This document shows positions 34,004 to 43,907 of a stretch of 64,000 nucleotides of DNA, one piece after another. This DNA is from Bacteroidota bacterium (GTDB lineage Bacteria > Bacteroidota > Bacteroidia > Chitinophagales > LD1): contig JAFDYN010000006.1 in assembly GCA_018267385.1 (NCBI GenBank), positions 124,001 to 188,000 on the forward strand. The letters are read 5' to 3'. The number at the start of each line of letters is the position of its first letter. Position 1 is the stretch's first letter. Made by a program: the position numbers and the translations under genes. The notes under the pieces were generated by a model, which made no database searches, was not told the DNA's origin, and was given only the letters and a program-made list of their open reading frames with translations.

Positions 34004-35926
34004 TCAATATAGCCGCTTCAGCACCACCTGCTGCTTTTGCAGGTTCTCTACCTTACGTAGAAATTTGGCCAGCTCCAGCGCCTCGCTCACTGTGAAGTAG
34101 GTCTTGTCTATCACGAGGCTCTGCTTTAGCGAGAAGTTGGTCGTACTATTGTGAAACTCCCTCTCGAAGTGCACATTGCCATTCACGGCAGATAGCTGCA
34201 CATTATTGGGCAATAAGTATATCTCGTACCGCTCAGGATAGCTGAACTCGCTCACCAGGTCGTACTGCTGCCGGTAGCCAAAGTTGACCGGAGACTTTCT
34301 GTCACCATTGATCGCAAAAAGCGTATCAGGCACAGCAAAGGCCGTGGGTATGATTCCATAGAGGTTATCATTTTTGATGGGAGATATACGTATGTCAAAC
34401 TCCTGCGCCAGCGGCAGGGTATCTACCCATTCATTTGCCACGATAAAGTGCTTCATGCGCAGCGCCTTATTGCCCCGCTCAAAGTAGCTCCGGATACCCT
34501 TCAGGCTGTCATGCTCATAGATCGTCACATGTTCTGCCTTGGCATAGCCCGTGCTGTTCACATATACATTGGTCAGGTAGGAGCTATCTCCACTGAGGTG
34601 GCCCAGCAGGATCACATTATTGTAATACCTGGTTTTCTTATCCTGTATATATACCCAGCGGTGCGGGTCCATAGAGATCAGTAGTCCCCACGAGTTGAGC
34701 AGCGAGCCGGGCAGCATGGGGTAGTCATAGTATCTGGCTGTAGCGTCCAGCACTACCGCACTATCGCCTATGAATACATGCGCCACCGTCCGGTCAAAGT
34801 CTCCCAGCGCCGTGGCCATCGTATCTACCCTGCCGTGCCCGCTCGTACTGACCAGCAGCGGGGCTGCGTCGTAGCCATACTCTATCAGCAGGCGTACGAG
34901 GGCCAGGTTGATCTCCGTTGAGTTACCCTTTTTATCCAGCCATACTTTGGAGAGCGGGCGGGCAGATAGACTATCCTTGCCATCCCAGCTGATGTGCCTG
35001 CGCACCAGGTCATAGATGCGAGCTAGCTTTTCCTGCTCGTCTGTCAGTGATCGGATCCGCTTGTCAAAATCGGATTTGATAGGCAGCTCTGCGCTCAGGC
35101 GCGGCAGGTAGTCAGGTCGCACAGACAGGTCTTCCACTATCTTATTGACCTGCTTATTGCCCAGGTCCTTTTTCACATCACCTCCTGTAGATACGGAGCT
35201 GATGTACATGGCCAGATGCTCCAGATCGTCAGCCGTACTGCTGCAGAATGCCTCTCCCCTCCATGATGGCAGCTGATTGAACTGGTATTCTGTTTCCCGC
35301 ACTTTGGTGGGCTGCAGCTCGCCATTCAGATGCGTCTGCCGGGCAGCCTCGCGGCTGTTATTGATATCTGGTGTATATGCCCCCATCAGGGCGGCCTGCA
35401 GATTGACGGCCTCGGGCATACTCATGCGAAACTCCGAATGCTCTGTAGGATAGCCCGATTGAAATCGCCAGGCCGGCAGCTTTTCATCATAGGGCAGATT
35501 GATACTGTAGGATATTTTCAGCAGCATGCCCCGCTTGATGCGGATAGTGGTTTGCTCCAGATGCGGTGTGGCGGGCCGCGCTACTTCCCGCGTCACAGCA
35601 GCCTTGGTAGTCTGGTCTATATCTATGGTAGAGATGCTCAGCCGGGTGTACCTGGCCAGCGACGGACACATATAAAATACCAGGTCAGACAGTTCCCGGT
35701 CCATTTTATGGTCATGGAAAAACTTGATCGTGAGCTGTCGGTCCAGCCGTAGTGAATAGTCATTATTGACAGATAGCTCTCCCCTATCATTCGCCACCAT
35801 TATCTCTGCCTCCGGCTCAAAGGCGCAGGTATTCATCAGCAGGCCCCGGCGGTCTGCCGCCTCATCCTGGCTCATGGCAGTCAGGCCGGCACATAGGCCC
35901 ACCAGCAAAAACAATAACTTTTTCAC
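34004..35926 (-). CDS. DUF3857/transglutaminase-domain secreted protein
   Basis: A 640-residue exported protein with a signal peptide (LLFLLVGLCAGLTAMSQ). The N-terminal half resembles DUF3857 (YSLRLDRQLTIKFF, TTIRIKRGMLLKISYSI). The middle shows a transglutaminase-like core around residues 295-400 (EKLARIYDLVRRHISWDG, NSTEINLALVRLL, RTVAHVFIGDSAVVLDAT); the usual catalytic cysteine is not obvious, as serine or asparagine stands in the GNSTEIN position, so the fold may be inactive. The C-terminal part is beta-rich. It probably sits in the periplasm or outer membrane. Function is unknown. Confidence 0.75.
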   Translation of the reverse strand: MKKLLFLLVGLCAGLTAMSQDEAADRRGLLMNTCAFEPEAEIMVANDRGELSVNNDYSLRLDRQLTIKFFHDHKMDRELSDLVFYMCPSLARYTRLSISTIDIDQTTKAAVTREVARPATPHLEQTTIRIKRGMLLKISYSINLPYDEKLPAWRFQSGYPTEHSEFRMSMPEAVNLQAALMGAYTPDINNSREAARQTHLNGELQPTKVRETEYQFNQLPSWRGEAFCSSTADDLEHLAMYISSVSTGGDVKKDLGNKQVNKIVEDLSVRPDYLPRLSAELPIKSDFDKRIRSLTDEQEKLARIYDLVRRHISWDGKDSLSARPLSKVWLDKKGNSTEINLALVRLLIEYGYDAAPLLVSTSGHGRVDTMATALGDFDRTVAHVFIGDSAVVLDATARYYDYPMLPGSLLNSWGLLISMDPHRWVYIQDKKTRYYNNVILLGHLSGDSSYLTNVYVNSTGYAKAEHVTIYEHDSLKGIRSYFERGNKALRMKHFIVANEWVDTLPLAQEFDIRISPIKNDNLYGIIPTAFAVPDTLFAINGDRKSPVNFGYRQQYDLVSEFSYPERYEIYLLPNNVQLSAVNGNVHFEREFHNSTTNFSLKQSLVIDKTYFTVSEALELAKFLRKVENLQKQQVVLKRLY

Positions 35927-36061
35927 TATAAGATATCTATCCGGCTCACAAGAAATAAAATAGTACGATAAGAGCGGGCAATAGAGACAGGATTATTGTA
36001 AACAGGTAAGCCGCAGGTGTATAAAATCTGTGATGGCTCCGGCTCACTACAGCGTCTCAGG

Positions 36062-37549
36062 CTACAGCCTTTCGATCCGACCCGTGTAGACATGTTTGGG
36101 CGTAGTCAAACGATAAATATAAATCTGTCTCGCTGCCGGCAAAGTGTAACTAAATGTGGTATTGTAGTTCTCATCAATATGGTGATCGCTCTCGTCTATA
36201 AGTCGTCCTGTATAGTCATATATGGTCAAATGGCTGGATCCGGTATCCACCTGCGGGCAGTAGAAACTTACCACGCCCGTGCTGGGATTAGGAAACACCC
36301 CGCAGGCATCAAAATGAAAGGTATCTATGGGCTGCCAGCAGGTATCTACACCGATTCTGACTAGAAAAAAAGAATCTCGCTGATAATTATTCCGTTTACC
36401 CAGAACACAAACTACGTCTCCGTTCTCATCGAAAGTACAGTCATATACATATGATATATTCCTATTTTCTAGTTCAGGCATCTCCTTTTTCCACAGATAT
36501 TTCCCTTTTTGATTAATCAACATGTATTTATAAATCGAGTCGCTCCCATCAATACCCCGCCAAAGTAGAAAAGGCGTCTGATCATAAGCAGTGTCTATCG
36601 GAATATCATTAAACCCTTCAGGAGAAATATTCTGTATGTGAGAAACATTAGATCTGGTCAGTTTTATAAGGCCTGCGCTATTATACAACAATGCTTCTTT
36701 ATATTTCGTCATTTCCAGAGACCAAACATGACCCAGGAATGCGCCAGAGAAGTATGTATCATACAAGCCCCCGTATAAATAAATTTGCTGAAAGCTACCG
36801 CAAGAGACACAGGACTCATCTACAACGTCAATCATAAATGCTATTCTGCTAGAATCGTAGAAACCCCAAGCGAAGGGGCTCCAGTTGTAAGCTTCAAAAT
36901 GAACCATAGCCATTGAATCTATAAAAACTCCATTTTTATCGAAGTGTCGAAGTACATCAGTTGTACTATTAGAAGACAATTGGACCAGATGGGAATATAG
37001 TGTACCGTCTGGTGCCGGGACCACATTTTCTCCAGCATAATGTGATGTCCAAATTTCTTGATTATCCTGAGTGATTTCCGTTGTTGACCGATCACTTCTG
37101 TTTACGGCGCTTTCCCAGAGAAATAATAGATCGCCTTTTCCGTCAATGCCTAGATTACCATATATAGTACCATCTACTGGTCTAGACCAGATTGTATGTC
37201 CATCAGGTCCTAGTTTTATTATATTACTACTTGTCCTGGTATAGATATTATTATTTATATCTATATAATCTATTCCGGTTAATGAGCTTATTCTTCCGGG
37301 TGCATCGGCACCATCAAATGATGTAGCGAAACGTTGCCATACTTGATTTAGACAGCGATCATACTTTGTTATCGCCATAACGCTATCTACCATTCCATAG
37401 CAAATGATGAACCCTTCATGATCAATCTTAAATTGGCCAGGAAACACTGGCACGAATCCTTGCGAAGATGCTTTTATCCATTGTACTTTCTGCGCAGAGC
37501 ATACGTATAGAGAGAAACACAATAAAGCAAGAGAAGCGAATTTCTTCAC
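36062..37549 (-). CDS. Secreted beta-propeller-like protein with type IX secretion C-terminal domain
   Basis: A 495-residue protein if it starts at GTG 37549 (VKKFASLALLCFSLYVCSAQ is a good signal peptide); an ATG at 37594 adds 15 residues ahead of it. The middle consists of repeated strands with YGNLGIDGKGDLLFLWE and YDCTFDENGDVVCVLG, typical of propeller-like repeats. The last 85 residues form the sorting signal of the Por/type IX system: VFPNPSTGVVSFY, LTIYDYTGRLI and YIYRLTTPKHVYTGRIERL. It is therefore exported across the outer membrane and processed at the surface. Its base composition is visibly A/T-richer than its neighbours between 36.4 and 37.6 kb. Confidence 0.78.
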   Translation of the reverse strand: MKKFASLALLCFSLYVCSAQKVQWIKASSQGFVPVFPGQFKIDHEGFIICYGMVDSVMAITKYDRCLNQVWQRFATSFDGADAPGRISSLTGIDYIDINNNIYTRTSSNIIKLGPDGHTIWSRPVDGTIYGNLGIDGKGDLLFLWESAVNRSDRSTTEITQDNQEIWTSHYAGENVVPAPDGTLYSHLVQLSSNSTTDVLRHFDKNGVFIDSMAMVHFEAYNWSPFAWGFYDSSRIAFMIDVVDESCVSCGSFQQIYLYGGLYDTYFSGAFLGHVWSLEMTKYKEALLYNSAGLIKLTRSNVSHIQNISPEGFNDIPIDTAYDQTPFLLWRGIDGSDSIYKYMLINQKGKYLWKKEMPELENRNISYVYDCTFDENGDVVCVLGKRNNYQRDSFFLVRIGVDTCWQPIDTFHFDACGVFPNPSTGVVSFYCPQVDTGSSHLTIYDYTGRLIDESDHHIDENYNTTFSYTLPAARQIYIYRLTTPKHVYTGRIERL

Positions 37550-37753
37550 GGTTTGGATTTGACATATAACGCCAAAAATTAAATTTATTGCCATAATCGC
37601 AAAATATTGATAATCAATTTAATAACTTAACCTCACCGGTTCAAAATCAATTCCCGCGCAAACCCTCCTATAGTCGGAAAACTTGCCGGTAGCTGATCTG
37701 AGCCAAATGCCGCTCAGTCGAAAAACAACTCCGAAACTCCTACCTTCAACCCC

Positions 37754-38335
37754 ATGAATATGATATTTGCTACCTCAAACGCCCACAAAGTGGAAGAAAT
37801 CAGGGCTGTACTCCCGCCAAGCTTTACCGTCCAAAGCCTCAAAGACATCAGCTTTACAGAAGAGCTACCTGAGACGCAGGAGACCATAGAGGGCAACTCC
37901 CTCCAGAAGGCTCAGACCCTATCGGAGAAGCTGGACGGTGTGACCTGTTTCTCAGAGGACACCGGCCTGGAGATAGATGCACTGGACGGCCGGCCCGGGG
38001 TCTACTCCGCCCGATACGCCGGTCCATCGGCCACTTTTGCAGACAATGTAGCCAAGGTGCTGGCCGAGATGGAGGGCGAGACAGACCGCCGCGCCAGATT
38101 CAAGACGGTGATCACATACTATAGCAGCGGAGAGGCCGTTCAGTTTACAGGACTGTGCGAGGGGACTATCCTGACAGCACCGCGGGGCACCGAAGGCTTT
38201 GGTTATGACCCGATTTTCGTGCCTGAGGGATGCAACCTTTCCTTTGCCGAGATGCGTCTATCAGAAAAGAACCAGATCAGCCATCGCCGGAAAGCTGTAG
38301 ACCAGTTTCTGGCGTATCTGAGAAGGCCGGGATAG
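37754..38335 (+). CDS. rdgB: dITP/XTP pyrophosphatase (RdgB/HAM1 family)
   Basis: A 193-residue house-cleaning enzyme that hydrolyses non-canonical purine NTPs (ITP, dITP, XTP) to monophosphates and keeps them out of nucleic acids. Family motifs are present: FATSNAHKVEEIRAVL at the N-terminus, FSEDTGLEIDALDGRPGVYSARYAG in the middle (metal-binding acidic residues) and GTEGFGYDPIFVP and SEKNQISHRRKA near the end. Length is normal. It is 60 bp upstream of the ECF sigma gene. Confidence 0.93.
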   Translation: MNMIFATSNAHKVEEIRAVLPPSFTVQSLKDISFTEELPETQETIEGNSLQKAQTLSEKLDGVTCFSEDTGLEIDALDGRPGVYSARYAGPSATFADNVAKVLAEMEGETDRRARFKTVITYYSSGEAVQFTGLCEGTILTAPRGTEGFGYDPIFVPEGCNLSFAEMRLSEKNQISHRRKAVDQFLAYLRRPG

Positions 38336-38395
38336 TTTCGCTTTTGTCCACGAAAAACATTATATTCGTTTAACTGCGTAAAACACTGAAAAGAC

Positions 38396-38986
38396 ATGGC
38401 GGTGGCTATCAAACCTACATATAGTGAGCAGGACATCATAGAGGGATGTGTCAAGGGAGACAGAAAGTTTCAGGAACTGCTGTACCATACCTATTCCTCT
38501 AAGATGTTTTCGGTATGCCTCCGGTATGCCAATGAATACTCCACGGCAGAGGACCTGCTGCAGGAGGGATTTGTAAAGGTGTTTAAGAATATGGAGAAGT
38601 TTCGCGGCGAGGGTTCCTTTGAGGGCTGGATCCGCAGGATCTTTGTCAATAACTCCATAGAGCACTTTCGCAAGAAGGCCAATATGTACGTAGTACAGGA
38701 GACGGAGGCCCTGACCTATGAATATTATGATGACAATGCCCTGAGCAAACTGATGAAAGAAGACCTGATGAAGCTCATCCAGTCTCTGTCATCAGGATAC
38801 AGGACGATATTTAACCTCTATGTGATAGAGGGCTACTCGCACAAGGAGATAGCAGAAATGCTCGGCGTGACAGAGGGCACCTCCAAGTCACAATTGGCAC
38901 GGGCACGCTACTTGCTCCAAAAGAAAATAGTAGATCTCATGCCTCATATGAAATACGAACTACCGGACCAGGAAGCGACCATATAA
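38396..38986 (+). CDS. ECF-type sigma-70 factor
   Basis: A 196-residue RNA polymerase sigma factor. Region 2 shows FQELLYHTYSSKMFSVCLRYANE and AEDLLQEGFVKVFKNMEKFRGEGSFEGWIRRI. Region 4 shows YRTIFNLYVIEGYSHKEIAEMLGVTEGTSKSQLARARYLL with its helix-turn-helix. There is no extra C-terminal domain. It is followed 29 bp later by a membrane protein with a cytoplasmic N-terminus, the usual place of an anti-sigma factor, so the pair probably forms an envelope-responsive switch. Confidence 0.9.
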   Translation: MAVAIKPTYSEQDIIEGCVKGDRKFQELLYHTYSSKMFSVCLRYANEYSTAEDLLQEGFVKVFKNMEKFRGEGSFEGWIRRIFVNNSIEHFRKKANMYVVQETEALTYEYYDDNALSKLMKEDLMKLIQSLSSGYRTIFNLYVIEGYSHKEIAEMLGVTEGTSKSQLARARYLLQKKIVDLMPHMKYELPDQEATI

Positions 38987-39015
38987 AAAGACCCCACACC
39001 GAAAAGTACTAAGAG

Positions 39016-39768
39016 ATGATAAGTGACAAAAATATGGAAGAAAGGAACGATGCCTTTGACAGCGCGATCAGGGAGAGACTATCCGGCCACGAGCCAGCAG
39101 TGCCTCATGCACTCTGGACCCGTATATCTGCCGAGCTCAATGAATCAGAAGGAATAGCCGCACCGGCTGTGACTGATATACAGGCTCCGGTAGCCACTAC
39201 CCCATGGTGGAGAGTAGCTGCCGCTGCTGCCGTAGTGATAACGATAGGTGCTTCATCTTTATTGTACACCCTGCAGCCACAGACAGAAAACACTGTAGCT
39301 GCTGCTCCTGCTACGGTAGTACATACTCAGTCGGCACCGGCGATGGAGGTGAAAGAAGCCCCTCAGGTAGCCGTAGCCGCCACACCGGCCGTAGCTAAGA
39401 AAGCCGCTACACCGTCCGTAGTGAAGGAAACTGCCTCTGCTGTGAATACAGTAGTAGCAGACAATACTGACAACAGCGCAAAAGATGTAGTAGCACCGGC
39501 TACGCAAGATCAGGATGCAGCGCTGGCCTCCGCTCCAGCGGTGACACCTGCCGCCAGCATGGATCTGGGCAGTATACCAGCCTTCTCTCTCAAGAGGCTC
39601 TCAGCTCCTGAGTCACTGAATGATGAGATCACGATCATCAAGTCTGCTCCATCTAAAAAGAAACACCACAAGCATGGCGAAGAGGAAGAGGCTACCCGCG
39701 TGATCATCCTCAATAAGAAGTTTGACAGCCAGCCTGATATCCGCTATCAGCTGCCGGTCAGGTTTTGA
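39016..39768 (+). CDS. Membrane protein, putative anti-sigma factor
   Basis: A 250-residue single-pass protein. Residues 1-65 are cytoplasmic and acidic (DAFDSAIRERLSGHEPAVPHALWTRIS), residues about 76-93 form the membrane helix (WWRVAAAAAVVITIGASS) and residues 95-250 are an Ala/Val/Pro/Thr-rich periplasmic region with a Lys/His cluster (KKKHHKHGEEEE) near the C-terminus. No known anti-sigma zinc motif (HxxxCxxC) is present. Position after the ECF sigma gene and topology support the call. An alternative ATG 6 codons in is possible. Confidence 0.65.
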   Translation: MISDKNMEERNDAFDSAIRERLSGHEPAVPHALWTRISAELNESEGIAAPAVTDIQAPVATTPWWRVAAAAAVVITIGASSLLYTLQPQTENTVAAAPATVVHTQSAPAMEVKEAPQVAVAATPAVAKKAATPSVVKETASAVNTVVADNTDNSAKDVVAPATQDQDAALASAPAVTPAASMDLGSIPAFSLKRLSAPESLNDEITIIKSAPSKKKHHKHGEEEEATRVIILNKKFDSQPDIRYQLPVRF

Positions 39769-39811
39769 TAGTACCACTAGGCCTCAGGCCAGACCATATT
39801 TATGAGGTAAG

Positions 39812-39843
39812 CAAGCACCATCTCAGGTGCTTGTTTCTTTTTA
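39812..39843 (+). terminator. Intrinsic terminator of the sigma/anti-sigma operon
   Basis: CAAGCACC and GGTGCTTG pair around ATCTCA (39812-39833), followed by TTTCTTTTTA. It begins 44 bp after the stop of the membrane protein. Confidence 0.88.
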
Positions 39844-39919
39844 GGGCATGATCTAGATCATACCCTATCAGGTGGCTATCACGGGCATAGACAGTATATC
39901 CTGAGCCTGTGAACAATCT

Positions 39920-39951
39920 TTTGCTAATCCAGTCAATAAACTTTAGGTTTG
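39920..39951 (+). promoter_or_regulatory. Promoter of icd
   Basis: TTTG (39920-39923), 20 nt, then TAGGTTTG (39944-39951). The same -7 octamer with the same 20-nt spacing occurs before the leucine dehydrogenase gene at 52.95 kb. The ATG follows 28 bp later. Confidence 0.8.
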
Positions 39952-39979
39952 CCACCACTCAAAAAAACGAATAACAGAA

Positions 39980-41305
39980 ATGGGACAGAAAATCACGATC
40001 AACAATGGCAAACTCAATGTGCCAAATAACCCTGTAGTTCCTTTTATAGAAGGTGATGGCACAGGACCAGATATATGGAGGGCATCGGTACGCGTACTGG
40101 ATGCTGCAGTGCAGAAAGCATACAATGGCGAGCGCAAAATAGAGTGGCTCGAAGTACTGGCCGGCGAGAAGGCTTTTAACCAGACAGGAAGCTGGCTGCC
40201 GGATGAGACGCTGCAGAAATTTGATGAGTACCTGGTAGGTATCAAGGGGCCGCTGACCACACCTGTAGGTGGTGGTATTCGCTCCCTGAATGTGGCCCTC
40301 CGTCAGATCCTCGATCTGTACGTATGCCTGCGCCCTGTGCAGTACTACTCCGGCACTCCCTCTCCGGTCAAAAGACCTGAGGCTGTAGACATGACCATCT
40401 TCCGTGAAAACACAGAAGATATCTACGCAGGTATCGAGTATGCCGGTGGTACTATCGAGGCAAAGAAGGTTCTCGATTTCATCAATGAGAACTACCCTAA
40501 AGACTTTGGTAAGATCCGCTTCGGCACCAAGGAGAAAGCAGAAGAATTTTGGAAGAAAGTAGGCATAGAAGAAGAAACAGATGTATGCGTAGGCCTCGGC
40601 ATCAAGCCGGTGAGCAAGACAGGTACATACCGTCTCATGGACGCGGCTATCAGCTATGCTGTAAAGCACAAGCGCAAGAGCGTAACGATCGTACATAAAG
40701 GTAACATCATGAAATTCACCGAAGGTGGCTTCCGTGATTGGGCTTATGCCTTTGCAGACAAATACTTTGGTGACAAGGTATACACCTGGGCTACCTGGGA
40801 GAAGACCAAGAAAGAAAAAGGCGAAGCAGCAGCTAATGACGAGCAGAAAGCAGCCCTGGCAGCGGGCAAGATCCTTATCAAGGATGCTATCGCAGACATA
40901 GCCCTTCAGCAGGTACTGACCCGTCCGGAGGACTTTGATGTGATCGCTACGCTGAACCTGAATGGTGACTACCTGTCTGACGCACTCGCTGCGCAGATCG
41001 GTGGTATAGGTATCGCACCGGGCGCTAATATCAACTATGTGACCGGCCATGCGATATTTGAGGCTACCCACGGTACTGCACCTAAGTATGCTAATCTCGA
41101 CAAGGTAAACCCGGGATCAGTGATCCTCTCAGGCGCTATGATGCTCGAGTACTTTGGCTGGGACGAGGCAGCACAGATGATCCATAAGGGGCTCGGTGCA
41201 GCGATCGCTGGCAAGAGAGTGACATATGACTTTGCACGCCTCATGGATGGCGCTACCGAGATCAAGTGCTCTGAGTTTGGCGATGAGATCATCAAGCACT
41301 TCTAA
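39980..41305 (+). CDS. icd: NADP-dependent isocitrate dehydrogenase
   Basis: A 441-residue TCA-cycle enzyme that oxidises isocitrate to 2-oxoglutarate. Landmarks are [17 protein letters not shown] at the N-terminus, [13 protein letters not shown], which includes the serine that is phosphorylated in E. coli, [14 protein letters not shown] (substrate and metal site), and [28 protein letters not shown] and [19 protein letters not shown] in the C-terminal part. The NADP-site lysine and tyrosine are around [10 protein letters not shown]. It is a single gene with its own promoter. A long antisense reading frame across it is a shadow. Confidence 0.93.
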   Translation: MGQKITINNGKLNVPNNPVVPFIEGDGTGPDIWRASVRVLDAAVQKAYNGERKIEWLEVLAGEKAFNQTGSWLPDETLQKFDEYLVGIKGPLTTPVGGGIRSLNVALRQILDLYVCLRPVQYYSGTPSPVKRPEAVDMTIFRENTEDIYAGIEYAGGTIEAKKVLDFINENYPKDFGKIRFGTKEKAEEFWKKVGIEEETDVCVGLGIKPVSKTGTYRLMDAAISYAVKHKRKSVTIVHKGNIMKFTEGGFRDWAYAFADKYFGDKVYTWATWEKTKKEKGEAAANDEQKAALAAGKILIKDAIADIALQQVLTRPEDFDVIATLNLNGDYLSDALAAQIGGIGIAPGANINYVTGHAIFEATHGTAPKYANLDKVNPGSVILSGAMMLEYFGWDEAAQMIHKGLGAAIAGKRVTYDFARLMDGATEIKCSEFGDEIIKHF

Positions 41306-41331
41306 GAATAGACAGACTCTAACAGTATAGC

Positions 41332-41358
41332 AAGAGCCGGTATGATATGCCGGCTCTT
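41332..41358. terminator. Hairpin between icd and the convergent SGNH gene
   Basis: AAGAGCCGG (41332-41340) and CCGGCTCTT (41350-41358) pair perfectly around a 9-nt loop. T-runs on both sides are weak (ATTCATT on plus). It lies between two converging genes and may serve both. Confidence 0.6.
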
Positions 41359-41363
41359 ATTCA

Positions 41364-42671
41364 TTATGGCCGGTAGTGGCTGCCTGTATCAGCCAGCAAA
41401 GGGCGGATAGCCGCCAGAGTAGTAGCAGCCATCAGGTTATATCCGTTACTATTGTGGTGCCCATCATAAGGCCAGAAATAATCATTCTCACTGGTATGCT
41501 GCCGCTCTATATGCTGCAGATAGAGCGGCAGCAGATCTACTACCTGAACCTCCGGGCAGGTACGGACATAGTTTACCATCCACTCAAAATCATATCTGTA
41601 TTTCTTCTCAGTGATCTCACCTTTCTGCGGATGAAATACGATAATCAGCTTCATGCCATGCTGTCGGCACAGTGCGATATACTTATCCAGCAGCGCACGC
41701 GTACTGACATTCATCTCGTCCAGTTCGGCCTGGGTCGCGCCATCCTTTCGCAGCAGCTGGTTGTAATCCAATACTGAAAAAAACTCCCTGCTGATATAGC
41801 TTGCAGCATAAAGCGGTTCCCACCAGGGTGCGGACTTAAATCGCACACTTCCATCACTCTGAAACCGCTCCAAACCACCGCGCACTACTATATCGGTGAG
41901 CATATCTTCGCTACCCCACGACTGCACTACGATATCCGGCTCATACTGTAGCAGCCTGTCGCGTAGCTGCACATAGTTATAAAAGGGATCGCTCCCGCAG
42001 ACTCCACCATTCATAATATAGCAAAGCGAATCTCCTGTCATCTTTAGCATATGAGCCATCTGCGCCGGGTAGCTCGAGTCATATGGAGCGCCATCGCCCT
42101 CCGTGAAAGAATCGCCTAGTGTCAGCACTCGCTTCTGCCCTTTGGCCCCTGTCACTTTCCAGTCTATATCGGGCAGGCCCTCTGCATTGGTAGGCCGATC
42201 GTATGAGTATTCAGGCTTAGAGATCGTATGCTTTCGCCCCTTGAGGTCCCAGGTACGATACCAGCCCGGAGAGGGCGGCACATAGATACTGTTATAAAGA
42301 CCGGAGACTTTTTCCATATAGGTTTTATTGTATCCTGACAGTACCAGTATCCACTCTATAAAAGCCATACTAAACAGGATAGAGTATACCAGCAGGGCAG
42401 CTTCGTTAGAGACTTTTACCCCTCGCTTATAGAGTATCCAGGATATCGCAAAAAAGAAGAAGCCCATATACAGATATGGAGCGAGATGCGTATGCCACTT
42501 GATAGCAGGATAGCCTACTTTTGATATCCAATATGCCTCCCAGCAGAAATAAAATGAAAGCATCATAGCAGCCAGCCATATTATCAGACTGGCAGATATA
42601 GTGATAGGGATGGTCACCTTCTTTTCCAGATATACGAATAGTTTATGCAAGCGATGATCTTTGTAAAACAA
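41364..42671 (-). CDS. Membrane-anchored SGNH/GDSL-type hydrolase
   Basis: A 435-residue protein. The start is a TTG at 42671; the next in-frame ATG lies inside the first membrane helix and an upstream stop is close. Three membrane segments lie in residues 20-125. The catalytic domain begins at RVLTLGDSFTEGDG (block I, Ser in GDS) near residue 187, continues with MNGGVCGSDP (block II Gly/Asn) and VQSWGSEDM (block III), and ends with the His of DGHHNSNGY. The SGNH family includes lipases and sugar O-acetylesterases or acetyltransferase partners; the anchor suggests an envelope glycan or lipid. Substrate is unknown. Confidence 0.8.
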   Translation of the reverse strand: MFYKDHRLHKLFVYLEKKVTIPITISASLIIWLAAMMLSFYFCWEAYWISKVGYPAIKWHTHLAPYLYMGFFFFAISWILYKRGVKVSNEAALLVYSILFSMAFIEWILVLSGYNKTYMEKVSGLYNSIYVPPSPGWYRTWDLKGRKHTISKPEYSYDRPTNAEGLPDIDWKVTGAKGQKRVLTLGDSFTEGDGAPYDSSYPAQMAHMLKMTGDSLCYIMNGGVCGSDPFYNYVQLRDRLLQYEPDIVVQSWGSEDMLTDIVVRGGLERFQSDGSVRFKSAPWWEPLYAASYISREFFSVLDYNQLLRKDGATQAELDEMNVSTRALLDKYIALCRQHGMKLIIVFHPQKGEITEKKYRYDFEWMVNYVRTCPEVQVVDLLPLYLQHIERQHTSENDYFWPYDGHHNSNGYNLMAATTLAAIRPLLADTGSHYRP

Positions 42672-42766
42672 GATAAACGATAATATTTATCATACACAAA
42701 ACAGACTGATGTTATCTGTAATCTGCAATCGCCGCCCTATATTAGCACCGCATTCTGATACAGATC

Positions 42767-43771
42767 ATGATAGAAACTGATATACTTATCATCGGCGCGG
42801 GGCCGGTGGGTTTGTTCACCGTATTTGAGGCAGGATTGCTCAAGCTGCACTGCCACCTGCTGGATGTGCTGCCGCAGCCCGGCGGGCAGCTGACTGAGGT
42901 ATACCCCAAAAAACCGATCTACGATATACCGGGTTTCCCGTCCGTGCTGGCCAGTGACCTGATCACCAACCTGATGGAGCAGATAGCGCCTTTCAAGCCG
43001 GAGTTTACCTTTGGTGAGCGTGCGGAGAAACTGGAAAAGATGGAGGATGGCAGATTTCTACTGACCACCCACAAGGGTACACAATTCAAGGCTCCAGTCA
43101 TAGCCATAGCGGGCGGTCTGGGCTGCTTTGAGCCCAAGCGGCCACCGATATCCAATGTACGCGACTATGAGGAAAAGGGGATAGACTATATGGTGCGCGA
43201 CCCAAAGAAATATGAGGGCAAAAAAGTAGTCATATCAGGTGGTGGTGACTCTGCACTGGACTGGACCATATATCTGGCAGATATCGCCTCTGAGGTAGTG
43301 ATGGTACACCGCAGGGATACCTTTCGCGGGCATCTGGACTCTGTAGATAAAGTGATGCAACTGGCCCAGGCCGGCAAAGTAAAACTGATCACTGAGGCAG
43401 AGGTGACAGGCGTATCCGGCAATGGTGTACTAAACTCTCTGACCATACAAAAGAATAGCGGCGAGACGCATGACCTGCCTACAGAATACTGGCTACCGCT
43501 GTATGGCCTCTCTCCTATGCTGGGGCCAATAGCAGACTGGGGGCTGAACCTGGACGGTAAATCCATAGCTGTCAATACATTTGACTATAGCACCAATGTG
43601 AAAGGCATTTTTGCGGTAGGGGATATAAATGAGTACCCGGGTAAACTGAAACTGATCCTATGTGGATTCCACGAGGCGACGCTGATGGTGCAGTCGGCAT
43701 TTGGGATCGTCTACCCTGACAAGAAAAAGCACTTCAAGTACACCACGGTAGCGGGTATCGATGGCTTTTAA
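42767..43771 (+). CDS. Ferredoxin--NADP(+) reductase, thioredoxin-reductase-like type
   Basis: A 334-residue flavoprotein of the YumC class, which transfers electrons between NADPH and ferredoxin or flavodoxin. The FAD site is IIGAGPVGLFTVFEAG at the N-terminus and the NADPH site is VVISGGGDSALDW near residue 153. The redox CxxC of thioredoxin reductases is absent, which marks the FNR group, and IFAVGDINEYPGK near residue 283 is the C-terminal FAD motif. Length is normal for the family. Confidence 0.88.
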   Translation: MIETDILIIGAGPVGLFTVFEAGLLKLHCHLLDVLPQPGGQLTEVYPKKPIYDIPGFPSVLASDLITNLMEQIAPFKPEFTFGERAEKLEKMEDGRFLLTTHKGTQFKAPVIAIAGGLGCFEPKRPPISNVRDYEEKGIDYMVRDPKKYEGKKVVISGGGDSALDWTIYLADIASEVVMVHRRDTFRGHLDSVDKVMQLAQAGKVKLITEAEVTGVSGNGVLNSLTIQKNSGETHDLPTEYWLPLYGLSPMLGPIADWGLNLDGKSIAVNTFDYSTNVKGIFAVGDINEYPGKLKLILCGFHEATLMVQSAFGIVYPDKKKHFKYTTVAGIDGF

Positions 43772-43835
43772 CATATGAAAATGAGCTCATCTGTCAGCTA
43801 TGCTGGACAGTGAGTAAGTAGCGGTCAAAATTGTA

Positions 43836-43867
43836 CTTGTATGGCATGAATATTGGAGTCATTTTTG
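43836..43867 (+). promoter_or_regulatory. Candidate promoter of the outer-membrane protein gene
   Basis: CTTG (43836-43839), 20 nt, then CATTTTTG (43860-43867), each one base from the consensus. The ATG at 43908 is 40 bp downstream. Confidence 0.5.
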
Positions 43868-43907
43868 CAACTAAACATCTATTTAACTATTTAAAACACT
43901 GCAAGTC

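Noticed and set aside
36017..36364. 115-codon plus-strand frame at the 3' end of the type IX-secreted protein gene
   Set aside because: It is antisense to the sorting domain and has no start signal or recognisable features.
39959..41071. 370-codon open frame on the minus strand across icd
   Set aside because: It lies wholly antisense to a clear isocitrate dehydrogenase, has no recognisable domain, and its composition is that of a reverse-complement shadow.
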